In this document: positions 37,242-45,873 of the stretch, piece after piece
Layout of the letters: each line of letters opens with the position of its first letter
How positions within the stretch are numbered: the first letter of the stretch is position 1
Origin: Flavobacterium noncentrifugens
Lineage (GTDB): Bacteria; Bacteroidota; Bacteroidia; Flavobacteriales; Flavobacteriaceae
Assembly (NCBI RefSeq): GCF_900100375.1
Contig: NZ_FNEZ01000008.1
Coordinates: 3,740 to 67,739 of the forward strand
Direction: 5' to 3'
DNA length: 64,000 nucleotides
Translations under genes and position numbers: made by a program
Notes under the pieces: model-generated
Told to the model about the DNA's origin: nothing
The model's input: the letters and a program-made list of their open reading frames with translations, nothing else
The model's database searches: none

Positions 37242-38213
37242 ATGAGCAAAGGACCAATTAGCCAGTTTATTGAAAAGTACTACCTGCATTTCAATTCTGC
37301 GACTGTTGTTGACGCGGCAAAAGCCTACGAGCAGCAACTACAAAACGGTGCCAAAATGATGGTGACTTTAGCCGGTGCAATGAGTACGGCTGAAATTGGA
37401 AAAATTTTCGCAGAAATGATCCGCCAGGACAAAGTGCAGATTATTTCTTGTACAGGTGCAAACCTTGAGGAAGATATTATGAACCTTGTGGCACATTCAC
37501 ATTATGAGCGCGTGCCAAATTACCGCGACTTAACGCCGCAGCAGGAATGGGATTTATTGGAACGCGGATTAAATCGTGTCACCGATACCTGTATTCCGGA
37601 ACACGAAGCATTCCGTCGTTTGCAAAAGCACATTTACAAAATCTGGAAAGATGCTGATGACAAAGGTGAACGATTTTTACCACATGAATTCATGTACAAA
37701 ATGCTGCTTTCAGGCGTTTTGGAAGAATATTACGAAATTGACCTCAAAGACAGCTGGATGTATGCTGCAGCAGAAAAAAACCTGCCAATCATCGTTCCAG
37801 GCTGGGAAGACAGTACAATGGGGAACATTTTCGCTTCTTATGTCATCAAAGGCGAATTGAAAGCATCAACCATGAAATCCGGAATTGAATACATGACTTT
37901 CCTTGCGGATTGGTATTCGAAAAACAGCAGCAATGGTGTTGGTTTCTTCCAGATTGGCGGTGGAATTGCGGGAGATTTTCCAATTTGTGTCGTGCCAATG
38001 TTATACCAGGATATGGAAATGCACGATGTGCCGTTCTGGAGTTATTTCTGCCAGATTTCAGACTCAACAACCAGTTATGGTTCTTATTCGGGCGCAGTTC
38101 CGAACGAGAAAATTACCTGGGGAAAACTCGACATCAATACCCCAAAATTTGTGATCGAATCGGATGCGACGATCGTTGCGCCACTAATTTTTGCTTACCT
38201 ACTAGATTTATAA
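37242..38213 (+). CDS. Deoxyhypusine-synthase family protein
   Basis: The protein has 323 residues. Family features: GAKMMVTLAGAMSTAEIGKIFAEMI, IISCTGANLEEDIMNLVAH, LPIIVPGWEDSTMGN, FFQIGGGIAGDFPICVVPM, and SGAVPNEKITWGKLD, which carries the catalytic lysine equivalent (WGK, near residue 295). In eukaryotes and archaea the enzyme transfers the aminobutyl group of spermidine to eIF5A. Bacteria lack eIF5A, and bacterial members of the family are thought to act on small amines, for example in homospermidine formation. The gene follows arginine decarboxylase by 92 bp, in line with polyamine metabolism. Confidence 0.88.
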   Translation: MSKGPISQFIEKYYLHFNSATVVDAAKAYEQQLQNGAKMMVTLAGAMSTAEIGKIFAEMIRQDKVQIISCTGANLEEDIMNLVAHSHYERVPNYRDLTPQQEWDLLERGLNRVTDTCIPEHEAFRRLQKHIYKIWKDADDKGERFLPHEFMYKMLLSGVLEEYYEIDLKDSWMYAAAEKNLPIIVPGWEDSTMGNIFASYVIKGELKASTMKSGIEYMTFLADWYSKNSSNGVGFFQIGGGIAGDFPICVVPMLYQDMEMHDVPFWSYFCQISDSTTSYGSYSGAVPNEKITWGKLDINTPKFVIESDATIVAPLIFAYLLDL

Positions 38214-38219
38214 TAAGAT

Positions 38220-38651
38220 ATGAAAAGAATTATTGTTGATTATTCAAAACTGACCAATGAAATCCTGAACCTTTTGGTCGAACGATTTCCTGACGGATAT
38301 GATGATTCCAATATTATCCGGTTTAGAAACGCACAAAACGAATTGATCGAAGCCGTTGAAGTGCGTACGGAAGATACGATTTACCTGGTGAAAGTCAGCA
38401 CCAAACTCGCCAGCAGATTAGAAAACTTCGACGACGACGAAGATCTTGACGACGTGGTGGAACCAATCGATGCGATCAAAGGAATCGACCTTGATGACGA
38501 AGATGCAGTAGATGATGACGAAGAAGAAGTGGATGTAACCAAAGATCCGGGTGGATCAGAAAGTGACGGAGACGATGACGACGACGACGATGATTTCGAC
38601 GAACCTTCAGACAACAATGACGAAGACGAAGATGACGAAGACGACAGATAA
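38220..38651 (+). CDS. Small protein with a very acidic C-terminal tail
   Basis: The protein has 143 residues and starts 6 bp after the deoxyhypusine-synthase-like gene, so it is probably in the same operon. Residues 1-70 form a compact domain (MKRIIVDYSKLTNEILNLLVERFPDGYDDSNIIRF). From about 70 on it is nearly all Asp and Glu (for example DDVVEPIDAIKGIDLDDEDAVDDDEEE), with an uninterrupted eight-Asp run. Similar proteins are widespread in Flavobacteriaceae, sometimes carrying unsupported names. The tail would suit polyamine or basic-protein binding, but that is a guess from charge and position. Confidence 0.75.
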   Translation: MKRIIVDYSKLTNEILNLLVERFPDGYDDSNIIRFRNAQNELIEAVEVRTEDTIYLVKVSTKLASRLENFDDDEDLDDVVEPIDAIKGIDLDDEDAVDDDEEEVDVTKDPGGSESDGDDDDDDDDFDEPSDNNDEDEDDEDDR

Positions 38652-38657
38652 AAAAAC

Positions 38658-38688
38658 AAAAGGAACTTTAATCGGTTCCTTTTTTTTA
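38658..38688 (+). terminator. Terminator of the polyamine operon
   Basis: AAAAGGAAC pairs with GTTCCTTTT across a short loop and is followed by a long T run. Confidence 0.85.
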
Positions 38689-38788
38689 TTTGAATCAATT
38701 GGGCAAGTAGAAAATCAGTAAATTAGAAATGATTGGTTTGTGTAAATGAAACTTTTCAATCTACATAAAATTTTCAATTCAGGAGCAT

Positions 38789-38830
38789 AAAATCGTAAAT
38801 CCAAAAATCGTAAATCAAAAATCTTAAATC
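38789..38830 (+). repeat. Three 14-bp direct repeats just before a start codon
   Basis: Units at 38789-38802, 38803-38816 and 38817-38830 follow AAAAATCGTAAATC with one or two changes each. The array ends one base before the glycosylase ATG at 38832. Confidence 0.8.
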
Positions 38831-38831
38831 A

Positions 38832-39320
38832 ATGATTGCCTCCTTTCCTCCTATTATAAACGATCAAACTGAAATTTTAATCCTCGGAACAATGCCCGGC
38901 GCGATGTCACTGGAAAAACAGGAATATTACGCGTATCCGCAAAACCAGTTCTGGAAAATCATATACACTTTATTTGCAGAACTTCCTGTTTCAGTTATTT
39001 TTTCAGAAAAAGTAAAATTGCTGCAAGACAACAAAATTGGGCTTTGGGACGTTTTAGCGAATTGTGAGCGCAAAGGAAGTTTGGACATCCACATCAAAAA
39101 CCACACAGAAAATGACATCGAAAACCTGCTAAAACAACATCCGAAAATAAAAACGATTTTATTCAACGGCAAAGAAAGCTACAAATATTTCGACCGTAAA
39201 TTCAGGCATATTGAAGGAATTAAATATTACGTCATGCCATCAACAAGTCCGGCTAATACGGTTTCGTTTGATAAAAAATTGGAAGCTTGGCGTGAAGCTT
39301 TAATTTTTATAATTATTTGA
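38832..39320 (+). CDS. DNA-deoxyinosine/hypoxanthine glycosylase (uracil-DNA glycosylase superfamily)
   Basis: The protein has 162 residues. The N-terminal motif ILILGTMPGAMSLEKQEYYAYPQNQFWKII matches in form the family 6 (HDG) branch, where GTMPG and the YPxNxFW segment shape the active site. VLANCERKGSLDIHI and the late MPSTSPAN (substrate-binding loop) complete the fold. It would excise hypoxanthine or other deaminated bases in base excision repair. It is a single gene behind a short tandem repeat; no promoter could be assigned. Confidence 0.85.
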   Translation: MIASFPPIINDQTEILILGTMPGAMSLEKQEYYAYPQNQFWKIIYTLFAELPVSVIFSEKVKLLQDNKIGLWDVLANCERKGSLDIHIKNHTENDIENLLKQHPKIKTILFNGKESYKYFDRKFRHIEGIKYYVMPSTSPANTVSFDKKLEAWREALIFIII

Positions 39321-39350
39321 AGCACGAGAGTTGTTTTTAAAAGAAATTTT

Positions 39351-39409
39351 TGTCCCGCTGTCCGCTGTATCTTTTTCGTTCCTCAAAAGGATGCCACTTC
39401 CATCGGGGC
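39351..39409 (-). repeat. Dispersed hairpin element, copy 1 (short apical part)
   Basis: Read on the minus strand, a 5' arm (39407-39385) and a 3' arm (39376-39354) form a 23-position imperfect stem with an 8-nt loop. Mismatches fall at stem positions 5, 8-10, 13 and 15, mostly G-A opposites. The second copy at 61.9 kb shows mismatches at the same positions. It sits between two convergent genes. Confidence 0.65.
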
Positions 39410-39477
39410 TAACTACAATGAGCAATTTTCAAAACAACTTCCAAAACTCTGTAACTTTTAGCCTTGCAACTTTAAAA

Positions 39478-39996
39478 CTACAAATACCTTTCCTCAAAAA
39501 CCCGCTGATGGTGGTTCTGATGCCCAACAATTACAAAACCCAAAGCCCGAACAGACATTTCTTTCCCGGATGTCACACCAACGCGCAGCAATTCTTCATC
39601 CGAAAAAGCCTTAAACATTAAAATATTTGAATGCCTGATGGCAGAATATTCTGTCAACAACGACATGATCGATCTTTGATCTGCCGGAGCAATTTCGGCA
39701 TAATCATTTTCTTCAAAAGGCGACAAGGGCGTTTGGTCTTTTCTAGCAAAACGCAAGGCGCGATACGCGAAAATCCGCTCCGCATCCATTAGGTGCTGGA
39801 TGATCTGTTTGATTGTCCACTTGCCTTCCGCATAACGGAATTCGTGTTTGTCCATCGGAATGTCCTGCACAAATTTAATAAATCGGTGAACTGAAATTTC
39901 CAGCTCTTCGGTTAAATTGTATTCGTCGCTGACCTGCGAAATGTAAGTTGCATAATGCGGCGCGTATTCAGTATTTAAAACGTCTTTGATTTTCAT
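39478..39996 (-). CDS. DinB family protein
   Basis: The protein has 172 residues and is cytoplasmic. It has a four-helix DinB/YfiT-like pattern. KWTIKQIIQHLMDAERIFAYRALRFAR carries the first metal histidine, and VIVGHQNHHQRVFEERY near the C-terminus carries the other two. The family includes metal-dependent thiol transferases and proteins of unknown activity, so the substrate cannot be named. It begins 3 bp after the stop of the phosphoenolpyruvate carboxylase gene on the same strand and is probably in the same transcript. Confidence 0.85.
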   Translation of the reverse strand: MKIKDVLNTEYAPHYATYISQVSDEYNLTEELEISVHRFIKFVQDIPMDKHEFRYAEGKWTIKQIIQHLMDAERIFAYRALRFARKDQTPLSPFEENDYAEIAPADQRSIMSLLTEYSAIRHSNILMFKAFSDEELLRVGVTSGKEMSVRALGFVIVGHQNHHQRVFEERYL

Positions 39997-39999
39997 AAT

Positions 40000-42552
40000 T
40001 TAAGCAGAATTTCTCGCCGCGTTGGTATTTCCAAACAACGATCGTGTTACAATTTTTTCATAGATTTTGACCTGATTTTCATCCGGATTTTCGGAAGCGT
40101 TCAATTCCTGAATCCGCTGCAGCGCATATTGCTGGATCGCCAATAACGGAATCACGATTTTCTCTCGTGTGTCAATCGACGCTTTTCCGTCAGGATAATT
40201 TTCCATCAGCGTTTCATGTCCGGCAATTTTTAAAAGCATTCGTTTGGTTTCCAGGAATTCATTGTAGATGATTTGCCAGAATGCCCCAAATTCAGGATCG
40301 TCTTTCATGTAAGAAGTCAGCGGAAAGAAACATTTCGCCAATGACATCATACTGTTTTCAAGCAACGTTTTAAAGAACAGCGACGTGTCGTATAAATGCT
40401 GTACTTTTTCCCAGTTGCCGGTTTCTTCAAAATGTTTTAAGGCTGAGCCAACACCAAAAAACCCCGGAACATTTTGCTTCAGCTGGCTCCACGAACCTAC
40501 AAACGGAATCGCGCGCAGATCTGCAAAATCCAACTGATCCGATTTTCCGCGTTTTGCAGGACGGCTTCCGATATTGGTTTTCGAATAGTATTTCAGCGTA
40601 CTCATTTTCTCGAGGTACGGAATGAACTTTGGGTGGTTTTTAAAATCGGTATACTTTTTATATCCGAGATTTGCCAGTTCGTCAAGAATCAATTTTTCTT
40701 CATCGGATAATAAATTTTTCTGTTCACTAAAAAGCCCATTTGTAATTCCGGCACTCAGCAAATTCTCGATATTGTAACGACAGGAATCCAATGTCCCGAA
40801 ATTCGAACTGATCGTTTGTCCCTGAACGGTAATCTGGATCGCTGTATTTTCGATATTCTTGCCTAATGAAGCATAAAATTTATGTGTTTTTCCGCCTCCA
40901 CGAGCCGGTGGGCCGCCGCGTCCGTCAAAGAAAATGACACTGACGCCATATTTTCTGGACATCGCCGTGATCTTTTCTTTGGCTTTGTAAATGCTCCAGT
41001 TTGCCATTAAATAACCGCCGTCTTTGGTTCCGTCAGAAAATCCAAGCATGACCGTTTGGCGGTTTCCGCGGTTTTTGAGGTGCTGCATGTAAGCATCGTT
41101 CGTATACAATTCCTCCATGACCAAATCGGCTTTTTGCAGGTCTTCGATAATTTCGAATAACGGCACAATGTCGACAGTCGGGTTTTCCCAGCCTGATAAT
41201 CTGAACATGGCTAGTGTTTCCATGACATCCAAAGCGCTTTCATTGTTGCTGATAATGTATCGGTTTGAACCTGATTCGCCGTTTTTTTCCTGAATGGTTT
41301 TCATGGTTTGTACCGATTCCAACGTCGACTTTGTCATGTCATCTTCAAAATCATTTGGGCTAATGTTGCCTTTCATTTCAGAAGCGGCTTTGAGTTTCTG
41401 CTTGTCATCCAAATCAAAATAGAATTTTGGGAAAACCTGTTCGAAAACGGTTTTATGGATTTTACTATTCTGCCGGATGTCTAGCGATGCAAAATGAAAT
41501 CCGAACATGTTCAGTTTGTTGATCAGGCAATTCAAATCGTCTAAATACAGCGATTGATGCTGTTCTATGATGATTTTTTTTACTTGGTTCAGTGTCGATT
41601 TCATTTCATCAACAGTAATAAAAATATCGCCTTTGGAATAAAAAACAGAACGGTAAATTTTGTCTTCCAATTCGGTAATTAAATTGTCAACATTAGAAAA
41701 GGTTAGTTTTCTTTTGAGGTTCCGGATGTCTTTGTAATAGCATTTTAATACAGATGAACGCAATCTATCTGCTACTTTCAACGACACTTCATTGGTCACA
41801 AACGGATTTCCGTCGCGATCGCCACCTGGCCAGAAGCCCAAATTTAAGATTGAATTGTCGATATTTTTTCCGTAAAAAATATTTTTCTGGATGTATTGCA
41901 CCATTTCTCCCATGGTTTGGTAAAACACGTTTTCGAGATACCAGGTCAGGCTGACCGCTTCGTCAAACGGCGTGGGTTTTTCTTTTTGGATGAACGGTGT
42001 TTTGCCAAGTTGGGAAAGCAGCTCCTTGATTTTTACAAGATCGTCTTCGCGGATGGCATTGGTTAAATCAGTAATGATTCCGAGAACAGACCCCGGATAA
42101 AATTGCGTTGGATGTGCAGTTAAAACGGTGCGGACTTTAAAGCTTTCGAGAAATTCGATCAGTTCTTCCTTCATGTCTTTGGCGTCGGCATTTTCTTTTA
42201 CGTCACGAAGCGAACCGCGTCCTTCGAGGTTGTTGATCACTGGAAAAGCAGCATCTTCAATGGCGTCAAAAAGCACGATCTGCCTTTCGATGTATTGGAT
42301 GAAACGGAACATGATGTCGATCTTTTGTTCTTCTGTAGCGTTGTCAAGATATTTCTCTGAAAAGAAATTCACGATCTGCTCGGGTGTTTCCTCATTTTTA
42401 AAACCTTTTTCGCAGACTTCAGAAAACAATGGAAGCAAAACGCCGGTATTGTCAATAGAATCGAAAGGCAAAGTAATAAAAACACTGTTGTAAACCTGGT
42501 ATTTGGAAAGCACATTCTGGTTGAATCGCTCTATTTTAGGAAGTGTATACAT
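40000..42552 (-). CDS. ppc: Phosphoenolpyruvate carboxylase
   Basis: The protein has 850 residues and makes oxaloacetate from phosphoenolpyruvate and bicarbonate, refilling the TCA cycle. All main signatures are present: VRTVLTAHPTQ (catalytic His, about residue 145), NLGFWPGGDRDGNPFVT, VMLGFSDGTKDGGYLMANW, the mobile loop FFDGRGGPPARGGGKTH, and the C-terminal stretch ending LFGNTNAARNSA. An Asn-Ser-Ala replaces the final Asn-Thr-Gly seen in many homologues, a typical difference for the Bacteroidota forms. It is followed closely by the DinB-like gene. Confidence 0.95.
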   Translation of the reverse strand: MYTLPKIERFNQNVLSKYQVYNSVFITLPFDSIDNTGVLLPLFSEVCEKGFKNEETPEQIVNFFSEKYLDNATEEQKIDIMFRFIQYIERQIVLFDAIEDAAFPVINNLEGRGSLRDVKENADAKDMKEELIEFLESFKVRTVLTAHPTQFYPGSVLGIITDLTNAIREDDLVKIKELLSQLGKTPFIQKEKPTPFDEAVSLTWYLENVFYQTMGEMVQYIQKNIFYGKNIDNSILNLGFWPGGDRDGNPFVTNEVSLKVADRLRSSVLKCYYKDIRNLKRKLTFSNVDNLITELEDKIYRSVFYSKGDIFITVDEMKSTLNQVKKIIIEQHQSLYLDDLNCLINKLNMFGFHFASLDIRQNSKIHKTVFEQVFPKFYFDLDDKQKLKAASEMKGNISPNDFEDDMTKSTLESVQTMKTIQEKNGESGSNRYIISNNESALDVMETLAMFRLSGWENPTVDIVPLFEIIEDLQKADLVMEELYTNDAYMQHLKNRGNRQTVMLGFSDGTKDGGYLMANWSIYKAKEKITAMSRKYGVSVIFFDGRGGPPARGGGKTHKFYASLGKNIENTAIQITVQGQTISSNFGTLDSCRYNIENLLSAGITNGLFSEQKNLLSDEEKLILDELANLGYKKYTDFKNHPKFIPYLEKMSTLKYYSKTNIGSRPAKRGKSDQLDFADLRAIPFVGSWSQLKQNVPGFFGVGSALKHFEETGNWEKVQHLYDTSLFFKTLLENSMMSLAKCFFPLTSYMKDDPEFGAFWQIIYNEFLETKRMLLKIAGHETLMENYPDGKASIDTREKIVIPLLAIQQYALQRIQELNASENPDENQVKIYEKIVTRSLFGNTNAARNSA

Positions 42553-42581
42553 TAAAAATAATTTTGGATTAAATTAATAAA

Positions 42582-42609
42582 AAAACCCCAAGCTTTCACT
42601 TGGGGTTTT
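42582..42609 (-). terminator. Terminator of the Lrp/AsnC gene
   Basis: AAAACCCCAAG pairs with CTTGGGGTTTT across a 5-nt loop, with T runs on the minus strand, about 20 bp beyond the stop. Confidence 0.9.
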
Positions 42610-42629
42610 GATTAATTTATGCTTTTTGA

Positions 42630-43109
42630 TTACATATTTTTGAAGATCGTGTGCATCAGGCGTTTTTTGTCGTTGATACTTTCTTCCAATGAAATCATAG
42701 TTTCTGTTCTGTAAACACCGTCGATATCGTCGATCATAAAAATCACGTCTTTTGCGTGTTTGGTGTCTTTCGCACGGATTTTACAAAAGATATTGAATTT
42801 CCCTGTTGTTACATGTGCAACAGTTACGAACGGGATTTCGTTGATGCGCTCCAATACAAATTTGGTTTGTGAAGTGTTGTTCAAAAATACACCTACATAA
42901 GCAATAAAAGAATAGCCTAGTTTTTCATAGTCTAAAGTCAGTGAAGAACCCATAATGATCCCTGCATCTTCCATTTTTTTAACCCTTACGTGTACCGTTC
43001 CGGCTGAAATCAGCAATTTTTTTGCGATATCTGTAAAAGGAACTCTGGTATTATCAATCAACATATCTAAAATCTGGTGATCTACTTCATCTAAACGAAA
43101 CTTGCTCAT
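42630..43109 (-). CDS. Lrp/AsnC family transcriptional regulator
   Basis: The protein has 159 residues. The N-terminal helix-turn-helix (LDEVDHQILDMLIDNTRVPFTDIAKKLLISAGTVHVRVKKMEDAGII) is followed by the RAM effector domain (FIAYVGVFLNN, VTTGKFNIFCKIRAKD, VYRTETMISLEES). The family senses amino acids or related metabolites as octamers. The gene is monocistronic, with its own terminator. No operator could be assigned. The strongest neighbours for regulation would be itself and the M14 peptidase gene upstream, but nothing in the sequence proves this. Confidence 0.92.
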   Translation of the reverse strand: MSKFRLDEVDHQILDMLIDNTRVPFTDIAKKLLISAGTVHVRVKKMEDAGIIMGSSLTLDYEKLGYSFIAYVGVFLNNTSQTKFVLERINEIPFVTVAHVTTGKFNIFCKIRAKDTKHAKDVIFMIDDIDGVYRTETMISLEESINDKKRLMHTIFKNM

Positions 43110-43185
43110 AATTGTTTATTTATTGTGTAATGTTTTATCGATTAAGCAAAAGAAACACAAATTATCCGATTATAAAACGAAATCG

Positions 43186-44340
43186 TTAATTTTTTACAAT
43201 TCCATTAACAACTTTAACATTATTACTGAAATTAAAATCTGCTTTTTGCCCGATTTCAGGAAAATTAACATTTTTACTTTGAAATTCGGCTCCTTCTGCG
43301 TCAAATTCAACATGTCCGAAAAATTTATCTAAATTATCAATTTGAACAATATTTGCACAAAATTGAACGGTTTCCTCAACTAATTCCTCGGTATATTGAG
43401 CGGCAAAATTCGTGATTATTTTGTTACAATCATAACTAATTTTGACATTTTTATAAACTAAGTCATAAAAATTGATCTTATTTTGAGGAATATTCAAATA
43501 TTCATCCAATCCATTGCTAACTACAACGTTTTCGTTAATCAATTCAAAACCTGACAATAATGCAATAAATATTAATTTCCTGGTTTCTTCGCGTTCATAA
43601 TCATTTGGAAAATGCCCTGCTTCAAATAAAACGGTTGGCACATTTAAGGATTGAAAAGTGTCTCCAATGCAATTAATATTGAATGAATCGTCAAAACGCC
43701 CAACCTGACCCGGAATAATTTTTTGAAGTTCGATATTCATGGCAGCAATAATGTCAATTGCTTTAGCACGATGTGTATTGATTTCGCGTGCATCATTATA
43801 CGACGGCGCTAAAAAAGAAACTGTTGCCGGTTTGCCCGATATTCCCGCGCCATAAATTGTACGCTGATCATGCAAATTGTAGCAGTAATGCGGTTTAAAT
43901 CGATCAAATGCTAAACGCAACGCTTTACTTTCAGGTTGTGTTAAAAGGTTGGCATCGCGGTTTAAATCGACTTTCGCGGCATTCTCGCGGGTGTACAATT
44001 TAGCACCATCAGGATTCACCATCGGAAGGCAGCAGAATGTAAAATCCTTTAATAGATTGGTTGCGATTTCAGTTTTACTTTGCAGGAAATTCAGGAAATC
44101 AAATAATGCTTTGGTTGTCGTGCTTTCATTTCCGTGCATTTGCGACCATAGTAAAATGCGCGTTTTTCCGGTTCCGGTTTGAAATTGATAGATCGGTCGA
44201 TTTTCAACAGATTGCCCAATGGTGCTTAATTCGCTGTTTTGATTCCATTTTTGAAGCAATGGCGCGATGTGATCTAACGTGATGTATCTTCCGTGAAGCT
44301 CGGGAACTTTATAGGCAGTGGAGATTGATTCGAAATCCAT
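43186..44340 (-). CDS. M14 family zinc carboxypeptidase
   Basis: The protein has 384 residues. The start at 44340 (MDFESISTAYKVPEL) is chosen; 44361 would add seven hydrophobic residues but no real signal peptide. The zinc ligands are H69 and E72 in QMHGNES and the histidine in YCYNLHDQRTIYG. The catalytic Glu is in PTVLFEAGHF. NPDGAKLYTRENAAKVDLNRD carries the substrate-binding Asn-Arg pair. The C-terminal 120 residues look like a separate beta-rich domain. No signal peptide suggests a cytoplasmic peptidase, possibly acting on peptides or cell-wall fragments. A short gap separates it from the Lrp gene. Confidence 0.87.
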   Translation of the reverse strand: MDFESISTAYKVPELHGRYITLDHIAPLLQKWNQNSELSTIGQSVENRPIYQFQTGTGKTRILLWSQMHGNESTTTKALFDFLNFLQSKTEIATNLLKDFTFCCLPMVNPDGAKLYTRENAAKVDLNRDANLLTQPESKALRLAFDRFKPHYCYNLHDQRTIYGAGISGKPATVSFLAPSYNDAREINTHRAKAIDIIAAMNIELQKIIPGQVGRFDDSFNINCIGDTFQSLNVPTVLFEAGHFPNDYEREETRKLIFIALLSGFELINENVVVSNGLDEYLNIPQNKINFYDLVYKNVKISYDCNKIITNFAAQYTEELVEETVQFCANIVQIDNLDKFFGHVEFDAEGAEFQSKNVNFPEIGQKADFNFSNNVKVVNGIVKN

Positions 44341-44405
44341 AATGATAAATTTGATATGCAAAAGTAACCATTTGCAGCAAAATCTTCATCAATCAGAATA
44401 GCCCT

Positions 44406-44441
44406 AAAAAATGAAACCTCCGACCATAATGACCGAAGGCT
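44406..44441 (-). terminator. Probable terminator of the acyltransferase gene
   Basis: On the minus strand, CCTTCGGTCAT pairs with ATGGTCGGAGG with three G-U wobbles, followed by TTTCATTTTTT. It lies about 90 bp beyond the stop. Confidence 0.6.
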
Positions 44442-44527
44442 TCAGAACCAATAAAACAAACACAAAAATTATCTTTAACAAGATATTTATTGTACCCTAA
44501 TTTACGATGGAAGATTGATTTTGGTTT

Positions 44528-45097
44528 TTAAATATCTAATATTTTTTGTGTACAATATCCATTTTGTGAAATTTTACCTGTAATGCCTTCAAAATGGGAT
44601 AATAAAATTTTAAAATCTGCTTCGATATTTCCTGTCGGATAAAATTCCAGAGCCACTTTTACTTCTTTTTTCCGATAATCGAAAGCCACCGGAATGATCG
44701 GAACATTGGCTTTTAAAGCGATGTAATAAAATCCGGTTTTGAGGTGATCGACTTTTTTTCGTGTGCCTTCGGGAGCGATTGCCATCCGGAAAACTTCGCG
44801 GTTTTTGAAAATTTCTGCAATAGAATCAACCTTGTTCAATCCGCCACTTCGGTCTAAAGGTGCCCCGCCCATCCATCTGAAATACCATCCGAATGGAAAA
44901 CGAAAAAGCTCTTTCTTTCCTACCCAATGCATCCCAACGCCGATAATGCCGCGTGAAAAAAGGCCGATAAAGAAATCCTGCCAACTCGTATGCGGCATGA
45001 CCATAATGACCGATTTTTTGATTCCAGGATCGAATGTGCCAGAAATGGTCCAGCCCATGATCCTGAAAAACAGCCATTCATAAATTCGTTTCTTCAT
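44528..45097 (-). CDS. Lysophospholipid acyltransferase (PlsC-like)
   Basis: The protein has 189 residues. It has the acyltransferase HX4D box as HTSWQD (in VMPHTSWQDFFIG) and the second block as APEGTRKK. FRWMGGAPLDRSGG lies between them. The usual Asn before His is Pro here, a variant seen in small bacterial members. It likely acylates a lysophospholipid or a related lipid at the inner membrane. There is little more than the catalytic domain, and the ends are short. It diverges from the methyltransferase-like gene, with about 60 bp between starts. Confidence 0.82.
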   Translation of the reverse strand: MKKRIYEWLFFRIMGWTISGTFDPGIKKSVIMVMPHTSWQDFFIGLFSRGIIGVGMHWVGKKELFRFPFGWYFRWMGGAPLDRSGGLNKVDSIAEIFKNREVFRMAIAPEGTRKKVDHLKTGFYYIALKANVPIIPVAFDYRKKEVKVALEFYPTGNIEADFKILLSHFEGITGKISQNGYCTQKILDI

Positions 45098-45155
45098 TTC
45101 AGGAATATTTTGGCCAAAAATAATGTTATTCTCTTATTTTTATAAAAAAAAGGCA

Positions 45156-45818
45156 ATGTTTAAAAAATGGCTGAGTTATTTTGTTCCGATATTGATTTAC
45201 GAGAAAAAATCTGCGTTAAGCAAAAACCTCGAAATTACGTGGAATAACGGTGAGCTTGTCCTGGACTCCAAAAACACCAATTATTCGTATGGAAGTTTGC
45301 AGCGGATTTTGAGGATTGGGCTCACGCACATCGGATTCCAGAACGTTTTCAAAATGGAAAATATCCTCGTTTTAGGCGTTGCCGGCGGGAGTGTCATTAA
45401 AACATTGGCAAACGAAATCAAATATTCCGGCAGGATCACTGGTGTGGAAATTGATCCGGAAATCATTGCGATGGCGAATAAATATTTTCACCTGGATCAA
45501 ATCCCAAACCTTCAGATCGTGATTGACGACGCATTTGAATTTGTGCTGAAAACAAAAGAAAAATACGACCTTATTATTATCGACATATTTCAGGACACGA
45601 CCATGCCGAACTTCCTGTTTGAAAAATTCTTTGCCAACCGACTGGGAATGCTATTAAATGACAAAGGATTTCTGCTTTTCAATACCATGACTTTAACCGA
45701 GAGTCATAATTTACGGAATGAAAAATACATTTCAGAATTTGATTCAAGCCAGTTTAAAGTCGAGAAAATCCCGCGCCTTGAAGCACACAATGAATTGCTT
45801 GTCATTCAAAAAACATAA
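45156..45818 (+). CDS. Spermidine-synthase-like methyltransferase-fold protein
   Basis: The protein has 220 residues. The start at 45156 (MFKKWLSYFVPILIYEKK) is preferred over 45123. It has a Rossmann SAM-type fold: ILVLGVAGGSVIKTL (motif I), ITGVEIDPEIIAMANKYF (acidic end of beta2), IVIDDAFEFVLKTKEKYDLIIIDIFQDTTMP (motifs of polyamine aminopropyltransferases). The catalytic Asp region resembles spermidine synthase, but the N-terminal beta-domain is short. It may be an aminopropyltransferase or a methyltransferase; the two cannot be told apart here. A strong terminator follows. Confidence 0.75.
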   Translation: MFKKWLSYFVPILIYEKKSALSKNLEITWNNGELVLDSKNTNYSYGSLQRILRIGLTHIGFQNVFKMENILVLGVAGGSVIKTLANEIKYSGRITGVEIDPEIIAMANKYFHLDQIPNLQIVIDDAFEFVLKTKEKYDLIIIDIFQDTTMPNFLFEKFFANRLGMLLNDKGFLLFNTMTLTESHNLRNEKYISEFDSSQFKVEKIPRLEAHNELLVIQKT

Positions 45819-45842
45819 AAAAGCCTGCAAACGCAGGCTTTT
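45816..45842. terminator. Shared terminator between convergent genes
   Basis: AAAAGCCTGC pairs perfectly with GCAGGCTTTT across an AAAC loop. It overlaps the stop codon of the plus-strand gene and also faces the fasciclin gene. Confidence 0.88.
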
Positions 45843-45873
45843 CAACTAACAAAACAATTAATGAATCTGGTTC

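Noticed and set aside
38381..38698. Ser-rich minus-strand frame over the acidic protein gene
   Set aside because: Poly-Ser is the antisense of the GAC/GAT/GAA runs. The plus-strand frame has a better start and terminator.
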